Source of the DNA: an uncultured Flavobacteriales bacterium
GTDB lineage: Bacteria; Bacteroidota; Bacteroidia; Palsa-965
Assembly (NCBI GenBank): GCA_903873905.1
Contig: CAIQQJ010000045.1
Coordinates: 1-63,117 of the forward strand
Reading direction: 5' to 3'
DNA length: 63,117 bases
The translations under genes and the position numbers were made by a program. The notes beneath the pieces are model-generated. The model was given only the letters and a program-made list of their open reading frames with translations, searched no databases and was not told where the DNA came from. How positions within the stretch are numbered: the stretch's first letter is position 1; each line of letters starts with the position of its first letter. This document shows, one piece after another, positions 44,205-53,013 of this stretch.

Positions 44205-45761
44205 ATGAAAACATTCAATAAAGCCGTATTGATGGTTTCATTTTTTTCTTTTTTGTTCGTGAATGTGTGGGCGCAGGATTCAACTGAAATCTATGCAACA
44301 AAATATCCCTTTTTGCATCCCGAGTTTGGCATGATTCAATTTTACAGTAGAACTGCTTTAGATACATTCAACAAAAGTTGGAATGAAACAAAGGCTAAAA
44401 AAATGTCTATCGTCCATCTAGGTGATTCACATTTGCAATCCGATTTGTTTCCAGGGAAAATGCGGAAATATTTGCAGGCAGAACTTGGTGATGGTGGAAG
44501 AGGAATTATGTTTCCCTACTCGACTGCAAAAACATATTCGTCTGTGGAATACCACACCACCCACACGGGTGAATGGACCTATGGGAAAAGTTTGATCCTG
44601 CCGCCAAAAATACCGTTAGGTGTTTCTGGAATGACTTCCAAAACCATTGACACGAACGCCAGTTTCACGTTCACATTTATAAATGATGTTCCCTCAAATT
44701 ATTCAAAGCTGAAAATATTCTGCAAAAAAGATTCTATCAGTTATGATCTTGTGGTGGAAGTCGGTGGAAAATTTATTCCTGTAAATGTGGACACTATTGC
44801 CGGTGACTCGCTTCCCTATTATGAAATTGATTTGCCTTCATTCAAGAATGAAATAATTTTTCACGTCAAGAAAAATCATCCTAACGAATCTGAATTGGTT
44901 TTTTATGGAATGAGTTTAGAAACACCAAGTGACAATGGATTGATTTATCACAATTGCGGAGTGGGTGGTGCGATGTATAAATCCATCTTGTACGAAAATC
45001 TTTTCGCAGAACAAATTCCAGCATTACATCCTGATTTGATCATTATTGATTTTGGTACAAATGATTATTTGTATGATGATAGTATAAAGGCTAATGAAGA
45101 AACTATCATCACACAAGTTGTTCAAATGGTTCACGCAGCTTCACCAAATGCAAGTATCATTCTAACATCCACAATGGACATGTATCACAAAGCCGATCAT
45201 GTTACATCAGGAGAAATTTTTTCCAACCTGATCAAGAAAGTGGCGAAGGCACAGAATTGTGGCGTTTTCGATTGGTATTGGGTTGCTGGTGGGTGGAATG
45301 TGATGCCGAAATTTCAGGAGCAAGCATTGGCAAATCCCGATGGAATTCACATGTCACCCCGAGGATATCGCTTGAAAGCGAATTTGCTGAGTCAGGCTAT
45401 GGTGAAAACGGTTTTGTGGATGAAAGAAAATCCAACAAAAGATTCACTCGTTTTCCAAATGGATAGTTTGAAAAAACTACAACTATCAATTCGTTTGGGA
45501 GAAGATTCCGATTCAATTGCGCCTGGACCAAGGGTTAAGGTGATGCACAAAATCAAAAAAGGTGAAAGCCTTTCTGTCATTGCAAAAAAATACCATGTAA
45601 CCGTTGCACAACTACGTACCTGGAATCACATGCAAAGCAATTTGATTCACACAGGAAAATACTTGCTTGTTTATTGCGATCCAAAATTCAAACCAAAACC
45701 CAAGCCAAAAGCAAAGCCGAAGCCTGCTGGAACTAAACCTACATCTCCAAAACCGAAGTAG
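44205..45761 (+). CDS. SGNH/GDSL hydrolase with C-terminal LysM domain
   Basis: A 518-residue exported protein (signal peptide 1-22, ending VWAQ). It has SGNH block I GDSHLQSD (G73-S75), block III GTNDY (284-288) and block V DGIHMSPRGY (D379, H382), giving the Ser-Asp-His triad. A LysM domain spans about 445-490 (KIKKGESLSVIAKKYHVTVAQL) and a K/P-rich tail follows. LysM domains bind peptidoglycan or chitin-like glycans, so it may act on acyl groups of peptidoglycan or a linked polymer. It is 82 bp after the DHHW gene. Confidence 0.93.
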   Translation: MKTFNKAVLMVSFFSFLFVNVWAQDSTEIYATKYPFLHPEFGMIQFYSRTALDTFNKSWNETKAKKMSIVHLGDSHLQSDLFPGKMRKYLQAELGDGGRGIMFPYSTAKTYSSVEYHTTHTGEWTYGKSLILPPKIPLGVSGMTSKTIDTNASFTFTFINDVPSNYSKLKIFCKKDSISYDLVVEVGGKFIPVNVDTIAGDSLPYYEIDLPSFKNEIIFHVKKNHPNESELVFYGMSLETPSDNGLIYHNCGVGGAMYKSILYENLFAEQIPALHPDLIIIDFGTNDYLYDDSIKANEETIITQVVQMVHAASPNASIILTSTMDMYHKADHVTSGEIFSNLIKKVAKAQNCGVFDWYWVAGGWNVMPKFQEQALANPDGIHMSPRGYRLKANLLSQAMVKTVLWMKENPTKDSLVFQMDSLKKLQLSIRLGEDSDSIAPGPRVKVMHKIKKGESLSVIAKKYHVTVAQLRTWNHMQSNLIHTGKYLLVYCDPKFKPKPKPKAKPKPAGTKPTSPKPK

Positions 45762-45788
45762 TATAAAGTTGGGAGTCATTTATTTGAA

Positions 45789-46400
45789 ATGAAAATACGC
45801 AAGTCGAATTTCAAATTTTTTATTTTGTTTTTTGCAATGGGAATTTTTCTTTCCTCTTGTGTTGAAGCAGAAAAGAAAAACGAATCGAGAATCGATTCTT
45901 TGGTTTCATTGCCAATTCCTTTGGACACGGTTAATGGAAATGTTATCCAAAAAGATTCCATTAAAAAAGACACTGCCAATTCCCATCTTTCGGATTCATT
46001 GTCAAAAAAAACTATTCCATACAATGGTCCAACACCTGAAATAGGAGGTGAAGTTTTTTACAACCTTCCCTATTGCGGAGGAGCGCGACCAACAGAAGAA
46101 ATACTTGTTCAACTTGCAATTTGGAAACCGCTTACAAATTCAACCTTGGAATTCAGAAATAAATCACGTGGATATTTAATCAGCATTAATAAAGATGGAT
46201 TTTTCAGCGAAGCAATTCCTGAAGGTAACTACGACGTTTTTCTAACGCGTAAAGTGAATAAAGAAATTTACAACGTCGAACCCAATGCTTGCGAGAATTG
46301 TCTTACCGAGCCAATCGCAAAAATAAAATTGGTGCTTAATGGGAAAAATGAAATCCGTTTTACTTTCCGCTGCGATCCAGGTGCAAGGATGAGACCTTGA
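45789..46400 (+). CDS. Lipoprotein of unknown function in the O-acylation unit
   Basis: A 203-residue protein with a lipoprotein signal (FAMGIFLSSC, Cys near residue 22), a polar Ser/Asp/Lys-rich linker to about residue 80, then a beta-rich domain (EVFYNLPYCGGARPTEEILVQL, YLISINKDGFFSEAIPEGNYDVFL, NEIRFTFRCDPGARM), which resembles a carboxypeptidase-regulatory-like sandwich. It ends 1 bp before the stop of the convergent WcaF-like gene. Function unknown; its place implies a part in the same surface process. Confidence 0.75.
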   Translation: MKIRKSNFKFFILFFAMGIFLSSCVEAEKKNESRIDSLVSLPIPLDTVNGNVIQKDSIKKDTANSHLSDSLSKKTIPYNGPTPEIGGEVFYNLPYCGGARPTEEILVQLAIWKPLTNSTLEFRNKSRGYLISINKDGFFSEAIPEGNYDVFLTRKVNKEIYNVEPNACENCLTEPIAKIKLVLNGKNEIRFTFRCDPGARMRP

Positions 46401-46961
46401 TTATTCTGCATTAATTTCCCGCTCACGCATTTTCACTGCAGGATTGCCCTGATAAATCCCATACGCTTCCAAATTCGATGTTGCAATAGATCCTACCGCT
46501 AGTAAAGAATGTGAAGCACAAATCACTCCCGGACAAACAACTGCCTTCGCTCCTATCCACACACCTTCTTCCAAAACTATTTCACCCGTCATCAAATCAA
46601 ATGTTGACTTTTTATAATTATGATTTCCAGTGAGCAACATGGCTCCTTGCGAAAGGCAAACATTGGAAGCAATTGAAACTTTTACAAGATTGTCAATCCA
46701 AACATTTTCGCCAATCCAAACAAAATCTCCAATTGAAAGAAACCACGGCGCTTTAATATTCACACCTGGTTTTATCACCACTTTTTTCCCAACCCGCGCC
46801 CCAAATAGTTTTAAAAGAAATATTTTAAATCCACTGAAAGGAAATCGCGAACAAAAAAATGCATTATTCATGCAATACCACAAACCTCGCTTCAAAAAAG
46901 AAGCGCCCGGTTTATACCAGCTATTGTTGAATCTCGCCAAGTCCGTTTTTTCAGTCGACAT
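46401..46961 (-). CDS. WcaF-family hexapeptide acetyltransferase
   Basis: A 186-residue left-handed beta-helix acetyltransferase. Hexapeptide repeats are seen in GARVGKKVVIKPGVNI, IGENVWIDNLVKVSIASNVCL and VWIGAKAVVCPGV, and the family block LTGNHNYKKSTFDL includes the catalytic His. It matches WcaF-type enzymes of extracellular-polysaccharide clusters that O-acetylate sugars with acetyl-CoA. It is alone between the O-acylation unit and the CNNM gene. Confidence 0.92.
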   Translation of the reverse strand: MSTEKTDLARFNNSWYKPGASFLKRGLWYCMNNAFFCSRFPFSGFKIFLLKLFGARVGKKVVIKPGVNIKAPWFLSIGDFVWIGENVWIDNLVKVSIASNVCLSQGAMLLTGNHNYKKSTFDLMTGEIVLEEGVWIGAKAVVCPGVICASHSLLAVGSIATSNLEAYGIYQGNPAVKMREREINAE

Positions 46962-47095
46962 GTTGTAAAGATAATGTGTGTATGGAGAAATATCTACTCA
47001 TTACCGTCTTGCAGTAATTGAAAATGTGCAAATACACCCTATTTGCTCTAAAAAGTCCGTCATTACTGAATTCTTTCACATTCCTGCTAATATCG

Positions 47096-47103
47096 TATAT
47101 TTG
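47096..47103 (+). promoter_or_regulatory. TAnnTTTG box before the CNNM/CBS gene
   Basis: TATATTTG, a perfect -7 consensus match, is 27 bp before the ATG at 47131. No well-spaced TTG precedes it. Confidence 0.5.
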
Positions 47104-47130
47104 CAGTTCAAAGAGCGTTCCTCTTTCCCT

Positions 47131-48459
47131 ATGGTACCAGATCTGATACTGATTATTTTCCTCATCCTTCTCAATGCTTTCTTCGTCGCAGCCGAATTTG
47201 CGATGGTGAAGGTTCGTTCCTCACAAATTGATCTCAAAATAAATCAAGGAAGTGCGAGAGCTAAAATTGCAAAAAGCATTCTCAACAAAATGGATCGCTA
47301 TTTATCAGCGACCCAACTCGGAATTACCGTAGCAAGTTTGATTCTTGGTCGTGTTGGTGAACCTTACATTTCTTCCCTACTCGATATTCTATTTCTCAAA
47401 ATGCATTTTATGGTCAGCGAGCCTACCATGCATACCATCGCATTTGCAACAGGCATCGCATTAATCACCATCGTTCACATGGTTATTGGTGAACAGGTTC
47501 CCAAAACATTATCGATTCGTTATTCGCTTGAAACATCCATGTTTGTTGCTTTGCCATTACGCGCATTCTACTATATTTTCGCACCATTCATTTGGCTCGT
47601 AAATTTCTTCACACGACTTACACTTCGGATTTTTGGAATAAGTATTTCTGCTGACCATGACGATATTCATACCGAAGAAGAACTTCGCTTGTTATTGACA
47701 GAAAGTGAAGAAGGCGGTGCCATCAAACAATCAGAACACGAATTGATTCAGAATGTTTTTGAATTCGATGATCGCGCTGTAAAAAGCATTCTTGTTCCTC
47801 GCAATAAAATTTCTGCAATTGATATTGAATTGGGAAATGATGAGATTCTCGACAAGATGATCGAGGAAGGTTATTCCCGTATGCCGGTTTATAAGGATTC
47901 GTTGGACAATGTAATCGGAATTATTTACGCGAAAGATTTACTCAAACTTTTGAAAATCGGAAAGATGGGTCGTGCTGAAATTGAAAGCATGATTCGTCCC
48001 GCGCATTTTATTCCACAAAGCAAACGCATCAATGATTTGCTTCGTGAATTTCAAACCTTGCACATTCAAATGGCAATGGTTACAACAGAATTCGGTGGAA
48101 TTGCTGGACTTGTAACAATGGAAGATGTCATTGAAGAATTGGTTGGTGAAATTCAGGATGAATACGATGAGGAAAAACCAGCAGTCGAGAAAAAGTCCGA
48201 TACTGAATTTATTGTAAACGCAATGGCCAGCATTTCCGATGTCAACGATGTCTTGCCAATTGCATTGCCTGAAAGTCCACATTACGAAACAGTTTCCGGA
48301 TTGATGAATTATCTATTCGGTCGTATTCCTGCTGTGAATGAGAAAAAAGAATTCGGTGGTTATGAATTCATGATCATGAAACGTTTCAAACACAGCGTTG
48401 AATCCGTGAAGATGAAAGTTTTGGAGGAAGGACAATTCTCAACAGAAAGTGAAGATTGA
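47131..48459 (+). CDS. CNNM/CorC-family membrane protein (hemolysin-like, CBS domains)
   Basis: A 442-residue protein with an N-terminal DUF21/CNNM membrane domain (residues about 1-195, AAEFAMVKVRSSQID and IGEQVPKTLSIRYS), a CBS pair (about 210-335, ILVPRNKISAIDIE and FIPQSKRINDLLREFQ), and a C-terminal CorC_HlyC domain ending in the sequence before SESED. The family acts in Mg2+/Co2+ efflux; in Bacteroidota the related GldE is linked to gliding. The ATG at 47131 is chosen, as the upstream in-frame extension is not conserved. Confidence 0.94.
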   Translation: MVPDLILIIFLILLNAFFVAAEFAMVKVRSSQIDLKINQGSARAKIAKSILNKMDRYLSATQLGITVASLILGRVGEPYISSLLDILFLKMHFMVSEPTMHTIAFATGIALITIVHMVIGEQVPKTLSIRYSLETSMFVALPLRAFYYIFAPFIWLVNFFTRLTLRIFGISISADHDDIHTEEELRLLLTESEEGGAIKQSEHELIQNVFEFDDRAVKSILVPRNKISAIDIELGNDEILDKMIEEGYSRMPVYKDSLDNVIGIIYAKDLLKLLKIGKMGRAEIESMIRPAHFIPQSKRINDLLREFQTLHIQMAMVTTEFGGIAGLVTMEDVIEELVGEIQDEYDEEKPAVEKKSDTEFIVNAMASISDVNDVLPIALPESPHYETVSGLMNYLFGRIPAVNEKKEFGGYEFMIMKRFKHSVESVKMKVLEEGQFSTESED

Positions 48460-48829
48460 TTTTATATTTGAAGATTCGAAATTCGAACATTTGAGATTTT
48501 TCATTGACGTATGTTTTCCCTGCCTCCTGCCATCTTTCCCCTGCCGTCTTCACATCAATTTATTATTTGAAATAGCTCCCCCTTCTTTTTCATTTGTAAT
48601 CTGAAATCAGAAAATCGGTAATCATTAGGGCGTGTCCCCCAACAGTGCTGTTGGATGTCGGGTTATCCGTTTCAAGTCCTCAGCCGCAGTATAGGGTTTG
48701 AAAAGCCGACACTGCGACTTCCGGGCTTTCTCCCGAAGGGACCACTATGTGGCTCTACTATCCCTCACGCGAAAAAAAAAACACTTTTCAATCAGGAATA
48801 CCGTCGTGCCTTAGTGGCAAAAAAAATAA
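48460..48829. other. Gene-free gap before the polysaccharide locus
   Basis: This 370-bp gap between convergent genes contains CCTGCC-type word repeats (48517-48545), the dispersed element copy D and a short A-rich tail. Open frames at 48655-48921 and 48747-49037 fall inside the element and have no protein-like features. Confidence 0.55.
48627..48779 (+). repeat. Dispersed hairpin element, copy D
   Basis: Starts AGGGCGTGTCCCCC with the 7-bp hairpin CCAACAG (48639-48645) / CTGTTGG (48648-48654) right at the front, then GTCGGGTTATCCGTTTCAAG, a second stem CCGCAGT/ACTGCGA (about 48683-48716), GGGCTTTCTCCCG, and CTACTATCCCTCACGC with nine A residues. It lies between convergent genes. Confidence 0.78.
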
Positions 48830-49984
48830 TTATGAGAAAAGTTTCCTATTATCCACTATCAACTTCTCATTCGAAGCATACTGCTTTGAAAAACGAATTG
48901 CCCCTTCCGACCAAATCCTGAATTCACTTTCATTCATTCCCCAAATTGATTCAATAATCTTCACAAAGGCATCTTGCGATTGGAGTGGCAAATCCCATCC
49001 TGCATTTTCTTTCACCAAATTTTTCCAAGGCGTTTGATCTGAAATCAACACTGGCGTTCCCGATTGCAGTGATTCAAGAATAATGTGACCGAAATTTTCA
49101 CCCCGTGTTGGCATGAAAAGCAAATCATAATTCGCTAAGCTTTTTGAAATCTCATCAGCAGCAATTGCACCAAGGAAATTCAAATTAATATTCGCAGGAA
49201 GTTTTTCAGCAGCAGCTTTGCATTCCAACCAATACTCTTCGCTGTAAATTGGACCATAAAAATCAGCAGACAGTTGAATCTTCACTTTTGACAACACTTC
49301 AATTGCATAAAGCGTGTTTTTCTCAGGAGAAATTCGCGCGACAGAAATAATTCTTAATTCCTTAGGCTTTTTCGCTGCATGTTGAAATGTAGCAGCTATC
49401 ATTCTCGGAAGATTTCCAGCAACAAGGATTTCTGTTTTATCTCCAATCGCATTTCTGATATCACTCGCTTCTTTCAAATCAGTGGCATGAAAAATGACAT
49501 TTGAAAAATCATTTCTCCATTTGGCAAGATGCAAATACAACTTTTTCTTGGTTGCCTTAATGGCCAAAGCAGAAGGGGCCAACATTCCCCTCGCTGCAAC
49601 AATGACTTCCCCCTTGAACTTCGATCGCTTCAATTCTTTCATTGGCCAAGCTGTAAAAGCCTGTGACCAAATTCCATTCAAATAAACAGCATCGTATTTT
49701 TCATCGCGCAATAATTGTGCGATTGTATTTTTATTCAACTGCCCCGCAGAAATATAATAAACTCGTTTCCCATCTGGCAAAACATTCCACGCATCGCTAT
49801 TAATTCCTGAATAAGGTTTTGATTCCGTGTAATCCGTATCACGCGTTATGATTGAAAAATCAAATTCAGTATCAAAATGGTCTATCAAATTTGCAACAGA
49901 ACGAATTGGACCGCCCGCTTTGTTACCGGGCAAAAACCAATCAATAAAGACCAGTACTTTCTTTTTGGATTTAATTGATGTCAT
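48830..49984 (-). CDS. Glycosyltransferase family 4 protein
   Basis: A 384-residue GT-B enzyme. KVLVFIDWFLPGNKAGGPIRSVANL is the N-terminal domain start, and the C-terminal domain has LRIISVARISPEKNTLYAIEVL and the donor-binding PTRGENFGHIILESLQSGTPVLIS (E-x7-E-type motif). It should add a sugar in surface-polysaccharide synthesis. The ATG at 49984 overlaps the asnB stop by 14 bp, indicating coupling with the amidotransferase gene. Confidence 0.92.
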   Translation of the reverse strand: MTSIKSKKKVLVFIDWFLPGNKAGGPIRSVANLIDHFDTEFDFSIITRDTDYTESKPYSGINSDAWNVLPDGKRVYYISAGQLNKNTIAQLLRDEKYDAVYLNGIWSQAFTAWPMKELKRSKFKGEVIVAARGMLAPSALAIKATKKKLYLHLAKWRNDFSNVIFHATDLKEASDIRNAIGDKTEILVAGNLPRMIAATFQHAAKKPKELRIISVARISPEKNTLYAIEVLSKVKIQLSADFYGPIYSEEYWLECKAAAEKLPANINLNFLGAIAADEISKSLANYDLLFMPTRGENFGHIILESLQSGTPVLISDQTPWKNLVKENAGWDLPLQSQDAFVKIIESIWGMNESEFRIWSEGAIRFSKQYASNEKLIVDNRKLFS

Positions 49985-51836
49985 TTTTTTCAAGCCAATG
50001 TGACAATACAACAAGTGGCCAAATTCTTGACCAAGTTACTTTCGGATCATCATTCAAAAAACTATTCCACAATTCATTTAGTCCTTTTGCATTGAAAGGT
50101 TCTCGTTTCCCAAGTTCGCTTATTCGAGTTTCGCAAAAATTCCTCAATTCATTTTTCATCCAATTCTTCCACGGGAAAGTAAATCCCATTTTCGGACGAT
50201 TCACTATTTCACTCGGCAACAAATCAGAAACTGCATCCACAAGCAACTTTTTCGTTGTAATTGGATATTTCATTTCATCCGGAAGATTCAAAACATATTC
50301 CACCAATTTATAATCCAGAAATGGAACACGAACTTCCAAAGCATGCGCCATGCTCATTTGATCCGTATCTCGCAGCAAAATATTTTGCATATAAGTTGTA
50401 ATTTCCGCAATGGAAACACGACTCATCAGAAAATCTTCTCCCAAAATTTCCTTATCAATTGAACGAAGCATTTCGGCAACAACATTCGAATCTTCAAATT
50501 TCGAATATCGAATTTTTCCAATCTGTTCCTTTAGCAATACTTGTCTTGAAATCGGATAAAAAGATGCAAAATTAATTTTCTCCATTCCCAAGATCACAGC
50601 TTTCTTTTCTCCCGCAACACCAGGTTTTTTTTTCTTTAAAATATTTCCTGCAACATTTCGTAAGGATCGTGGAACAGAATTCAACCATTTCTTTCTTTCC
50701 AATTCTGCAGATCTTTTGAAAATATCATAACCACAAAACAATTCATCGCCACCCAAACCAGAAAGCGCCATTGTAACACCGGCATTTTTTGTTGCCTTCG
50801 CAACCACATAGGTATTCGGTCCATCACCACTCGGATGATCCATTGCATCCAAGGCATTGGGAAGATCATTTAAGAAATCTTCCGGCTTCAATTTTATTTC
50901 ATGATGAATCGTTTTGAATTTTTCCGCAATTTGATTCGCATAAACCGCTTCACTGAATTCCGAATCATCAAATGTGATTGAAAAAGTATTGACAGGAGAA
51001 CTCGCTACCTCACTCATTAAACCAACAATTGCACTTGAATCTATTCCTCCTGACAAAAAAGCTCCAAAAGGAACATCGGCAACCAATCGTCGTTCTACTG
51101 CGTCTCTCAACAATTGTCTAACATCCTTGCAAACCGATTTGTAATCAGGAATAATTTCATTTTTATTAATTGTGGGTTTCCACCAACATTTCATTTCAAT
51201 TGCGCCATTTTCAATCAGCATAAAATGTCCGGGCATTAATAGTTGAACATTTTCAATGATTGTTTTTGGAGCATGAACAGTTTGATAATGCAGATAATCA
51301 TCAAGGGAATTCAAATCCATTTTTCTTGCAATCATTCCAGATGAAAGCAAAGCACGGATTTCAGAGGAGAAAATTACATTTCCATCAATTGTAGAAAAAT
51401 AAAGTGGCTTAATTCCCAATCGATCGCGTGCAATAAAAAGAGATTGTTTTTTCTTATCGAAAATCGCGAAGGCGAACATTCCATTAAAATGTCGCAAACA
51501 ATCCTCGCCCCATTTTACAAAGGCCGCAAGAATAACTTCCGTATCCGTATTGGTGTGAAATGAAACTTCAGTCATTTCACTTTTTATTTCCTTGAAATTA
51601 TAAAGTTCTCCATTGTAAACAATCGTATAACGATCATTGGCGTACTTCATCGGTTGATGGCCCGCACTCGACAAATCGATAATGGAAAGTCTGCGATGCC
51701 CTAATGCAATTCCATCTTCAGAAAATATTCCTTCATCATCCGGCCCCCGATGTGCAAGCGCAAGATTCATCTTCCGAACTTGTGATTCGAAGTTTCCTTG
51801 TGATTTAAGATGAATGATTCCGTTAATTCCGCACAC
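49971..51836 (-). CDS. asnB: Asparagine synthase (glutamine-hydrolysing), AsnB type
   Basis: A 621-residue amidotransferase: N-terminal Ntn glutaminase starting at catalytic Cys2 (MCGINGIIHL) with RGPDDEG and YNGELYNF, then an ATP-dependent synthase domain with SGGIDSSAI (P-loop), LGGDELFCGY and FPISRQ. The start is GTG at 51836, fixed because Cys must be residue 2. Inside a glycan locus these enzymes may amidate a sugar or peptide group of the polymer rather than make free Asn. Transcribed with the neighbouring glycosyltransferase genes. Confidence 0.95.
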   Translation of the reverse strand: MCGINGIIHLKSQGNFESQVRKMNLALAHRGPDDEGIFSEDGIALGHRRLSIIDLSSAGHQPMKYANDRYTIVYNGELYNFKEIKSEMTEVSFHTNTDTEVILAAFVKWGEDCLRHFNGMFAFAIFDKKKQSLFIARDRLGIKPLYFSTIDGNVIFSSEIRALLSSGMIARKMDLNSLDDYLHYQTVHAPKTIIENVQLLMPGHFMLIENGAIEMKCWWKPTINKNEIIPDYKSVCKDVRQLLRDAVERRLVADVPFGAFLSGGIDSSAIVGLMSEVASSPVNTFSITFDDSEFSEAVYANQIAEKFKTIHHEIKLKPEDFLNDLPNALDAMDHPSGDGPNTYVVAKATKNAGVTMALSGLGGDELFCGYDIFKRSAELERKKWLNSVPRSLRNVAGNILKKKKPGVAGEKKAVILGMEKINFASFYPISRQVLLKEQIGKIRYSKFEDSNVVAEMLRSIDKEILGEDFLMSRVSIAEITTYMQNILLRDTDQMSMAHALEVRVPFLDYKLVEYVLNLPDEMKYPITTKKLLVDAVSDLLPSEIVNRPKMGFTFPWKNWMKNELRNFCETRISELGKREPFNAKGLNELWNSFLNDDPKVTWSRIWPLVVLSHWLEKNDIN

Positions 51837-51864
51837 AAAAGTGTTTTTTATTAGTGAATAAAAT

Positions 51865-52911
51865 TCATTTCAAATTTATCAAATGATACAGTTTTTCAGC
51901 CCAAATTTTCGGCGTATGTAAAGATGCAATTCGATTGGAATTTTCTCCCATTGCGTAAAGTTCATTATCACTCATTTTAATAACAGACTTCAGTACGGAT
52001 TTAAGATTGTTGGAATTCCCATGTTCAATCTTAAACCCATTTGTTTCATTAAGAAAAAATTCAGCTGCGCCAACTTGATCACTGAGAAGGAGAGGAAATC
52101 CCGCCGCTGCAAATTCATGAGCAACCACACCCCAAGGTTCGAACAGACTTGGCAAAACAAAAACACCAGTTTGTTGAATGTAACTTCTCATTTCAGAAGG
52201 TTGAACAAAACCAAAATGTTTGATTTTGGGATGTTCATAAGGTTTCAATTCACCTTTTCCCAAGCACCACAGTTCCCAATCATTTGGACTTTCATTTTGA
52301 ATTTCAGAAAAAGCCTTCCAGAGCATATCTATTCCTTTTTCCTCTACATAACGACCCACAAAAATGAAACGTTTGGGGAAGGAATCCCTTTTTCCTTCAC
52401 GATTTTCAAGAAAATAATTGTTGAACTGAACAAAATCGCACGCATACGCACCTGTTTCAATTCTCGATTCTGCAAACCCAAGACGAATTGCAAAATCCTT
52501 TTGAGGTGTTGCAGGAACAAAACATCGATCAAACCGTTTCGAAAAATATGATTTTGCCAATGATGTTGAAATGCGTTGCTTTATTGAACCATTCCACCAG
52601 TTGTCAAGTCCAAGAATAATGGGAATAGTTGGCTGGAAATGTTTGCAGATTTTCAGATAAAATTTATTGGACCATCCTGCGCAAAAAATGGCTTGGGCTG
52701 AAAAAGATTTCATTCTATGAAACAAATCAGATTCCGAAACCAAATTACGATCGAGGATCTCAATCATAGGATGCTTTTCAAATCTGAATGGAGCAGAAGG
52801 ATTTGATTCTTTCCTTATGACCAAAACCTGCGCGTCGTATCTTTCCGCAAAATCAGTAATACAGGCCATAAAATAGCCCGCCAATTCTTCATATAGTACT
52901 ATAATTTTCAT
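51865..52911 (-). CDS. Glycosyltransferase family 4 protein
   Basis: A 348-residue GT-B enzyme starting at the second in-frame ATG (52911, MKIIVLYEELAGYFMACI); an ATG 12 bp earlier is also possible. The C-terminal domain has RFIFVGRYVEEKGIDMLWKAF, LWCLGKGELK and VLPSLFEPWGVVAHEFAAAGFPLLLS, which are GT4 donor-site motifs. The N-terminal part is less typical. It lies 29 bp before asnB. Confidence 0.9.
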   Translation of the reverse strand: MKIIVLYEELAGYFMACITDFAERYDAQVLVIRKESNPSAPFRFEKHPMIEILDRNLVSESDLFHRMKSFSAQAIFCAGWSNKFYLKICKHFQPTIPIILGLDNWWNGSIKQRISTSLAKSYFSKRFDRCFVPATPQKDFAIRLGFAESRIETGAYACDFVQFNNYFLENREGKRDSFPKRFIFVGRYVEEKGIDMLWKAFSEIQNESPNDWELWCLGKGELKPYEHPKIKHFGFVQPSEMRSYIQQTGVFVLPSLFEPWGVVAHEFAAAGFPLLLSDQVGAAEFFLNETNGFKIEHGNSNNLKSVLKSVIKMSDNELYAMGENSNRIASLHTPKIWAEKLYHLINLK

Positions 52912-53013
52912 ACTGTTTCGCATCTCGAAGATAGGCTAATTCCTTTTTCTCAAAACGGTTTTTCGTGATTGAAACTAGAATACTTTTTTTATCTTCAACG
53001 CAGATTAAATAAA

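Noticed and set aside
48655-49037. Open reading frames across dispersed element copy D
   Set aside because: They arise from the repeat element, have no domain or ribosome site, and overlap the glycosyltransferase gene.
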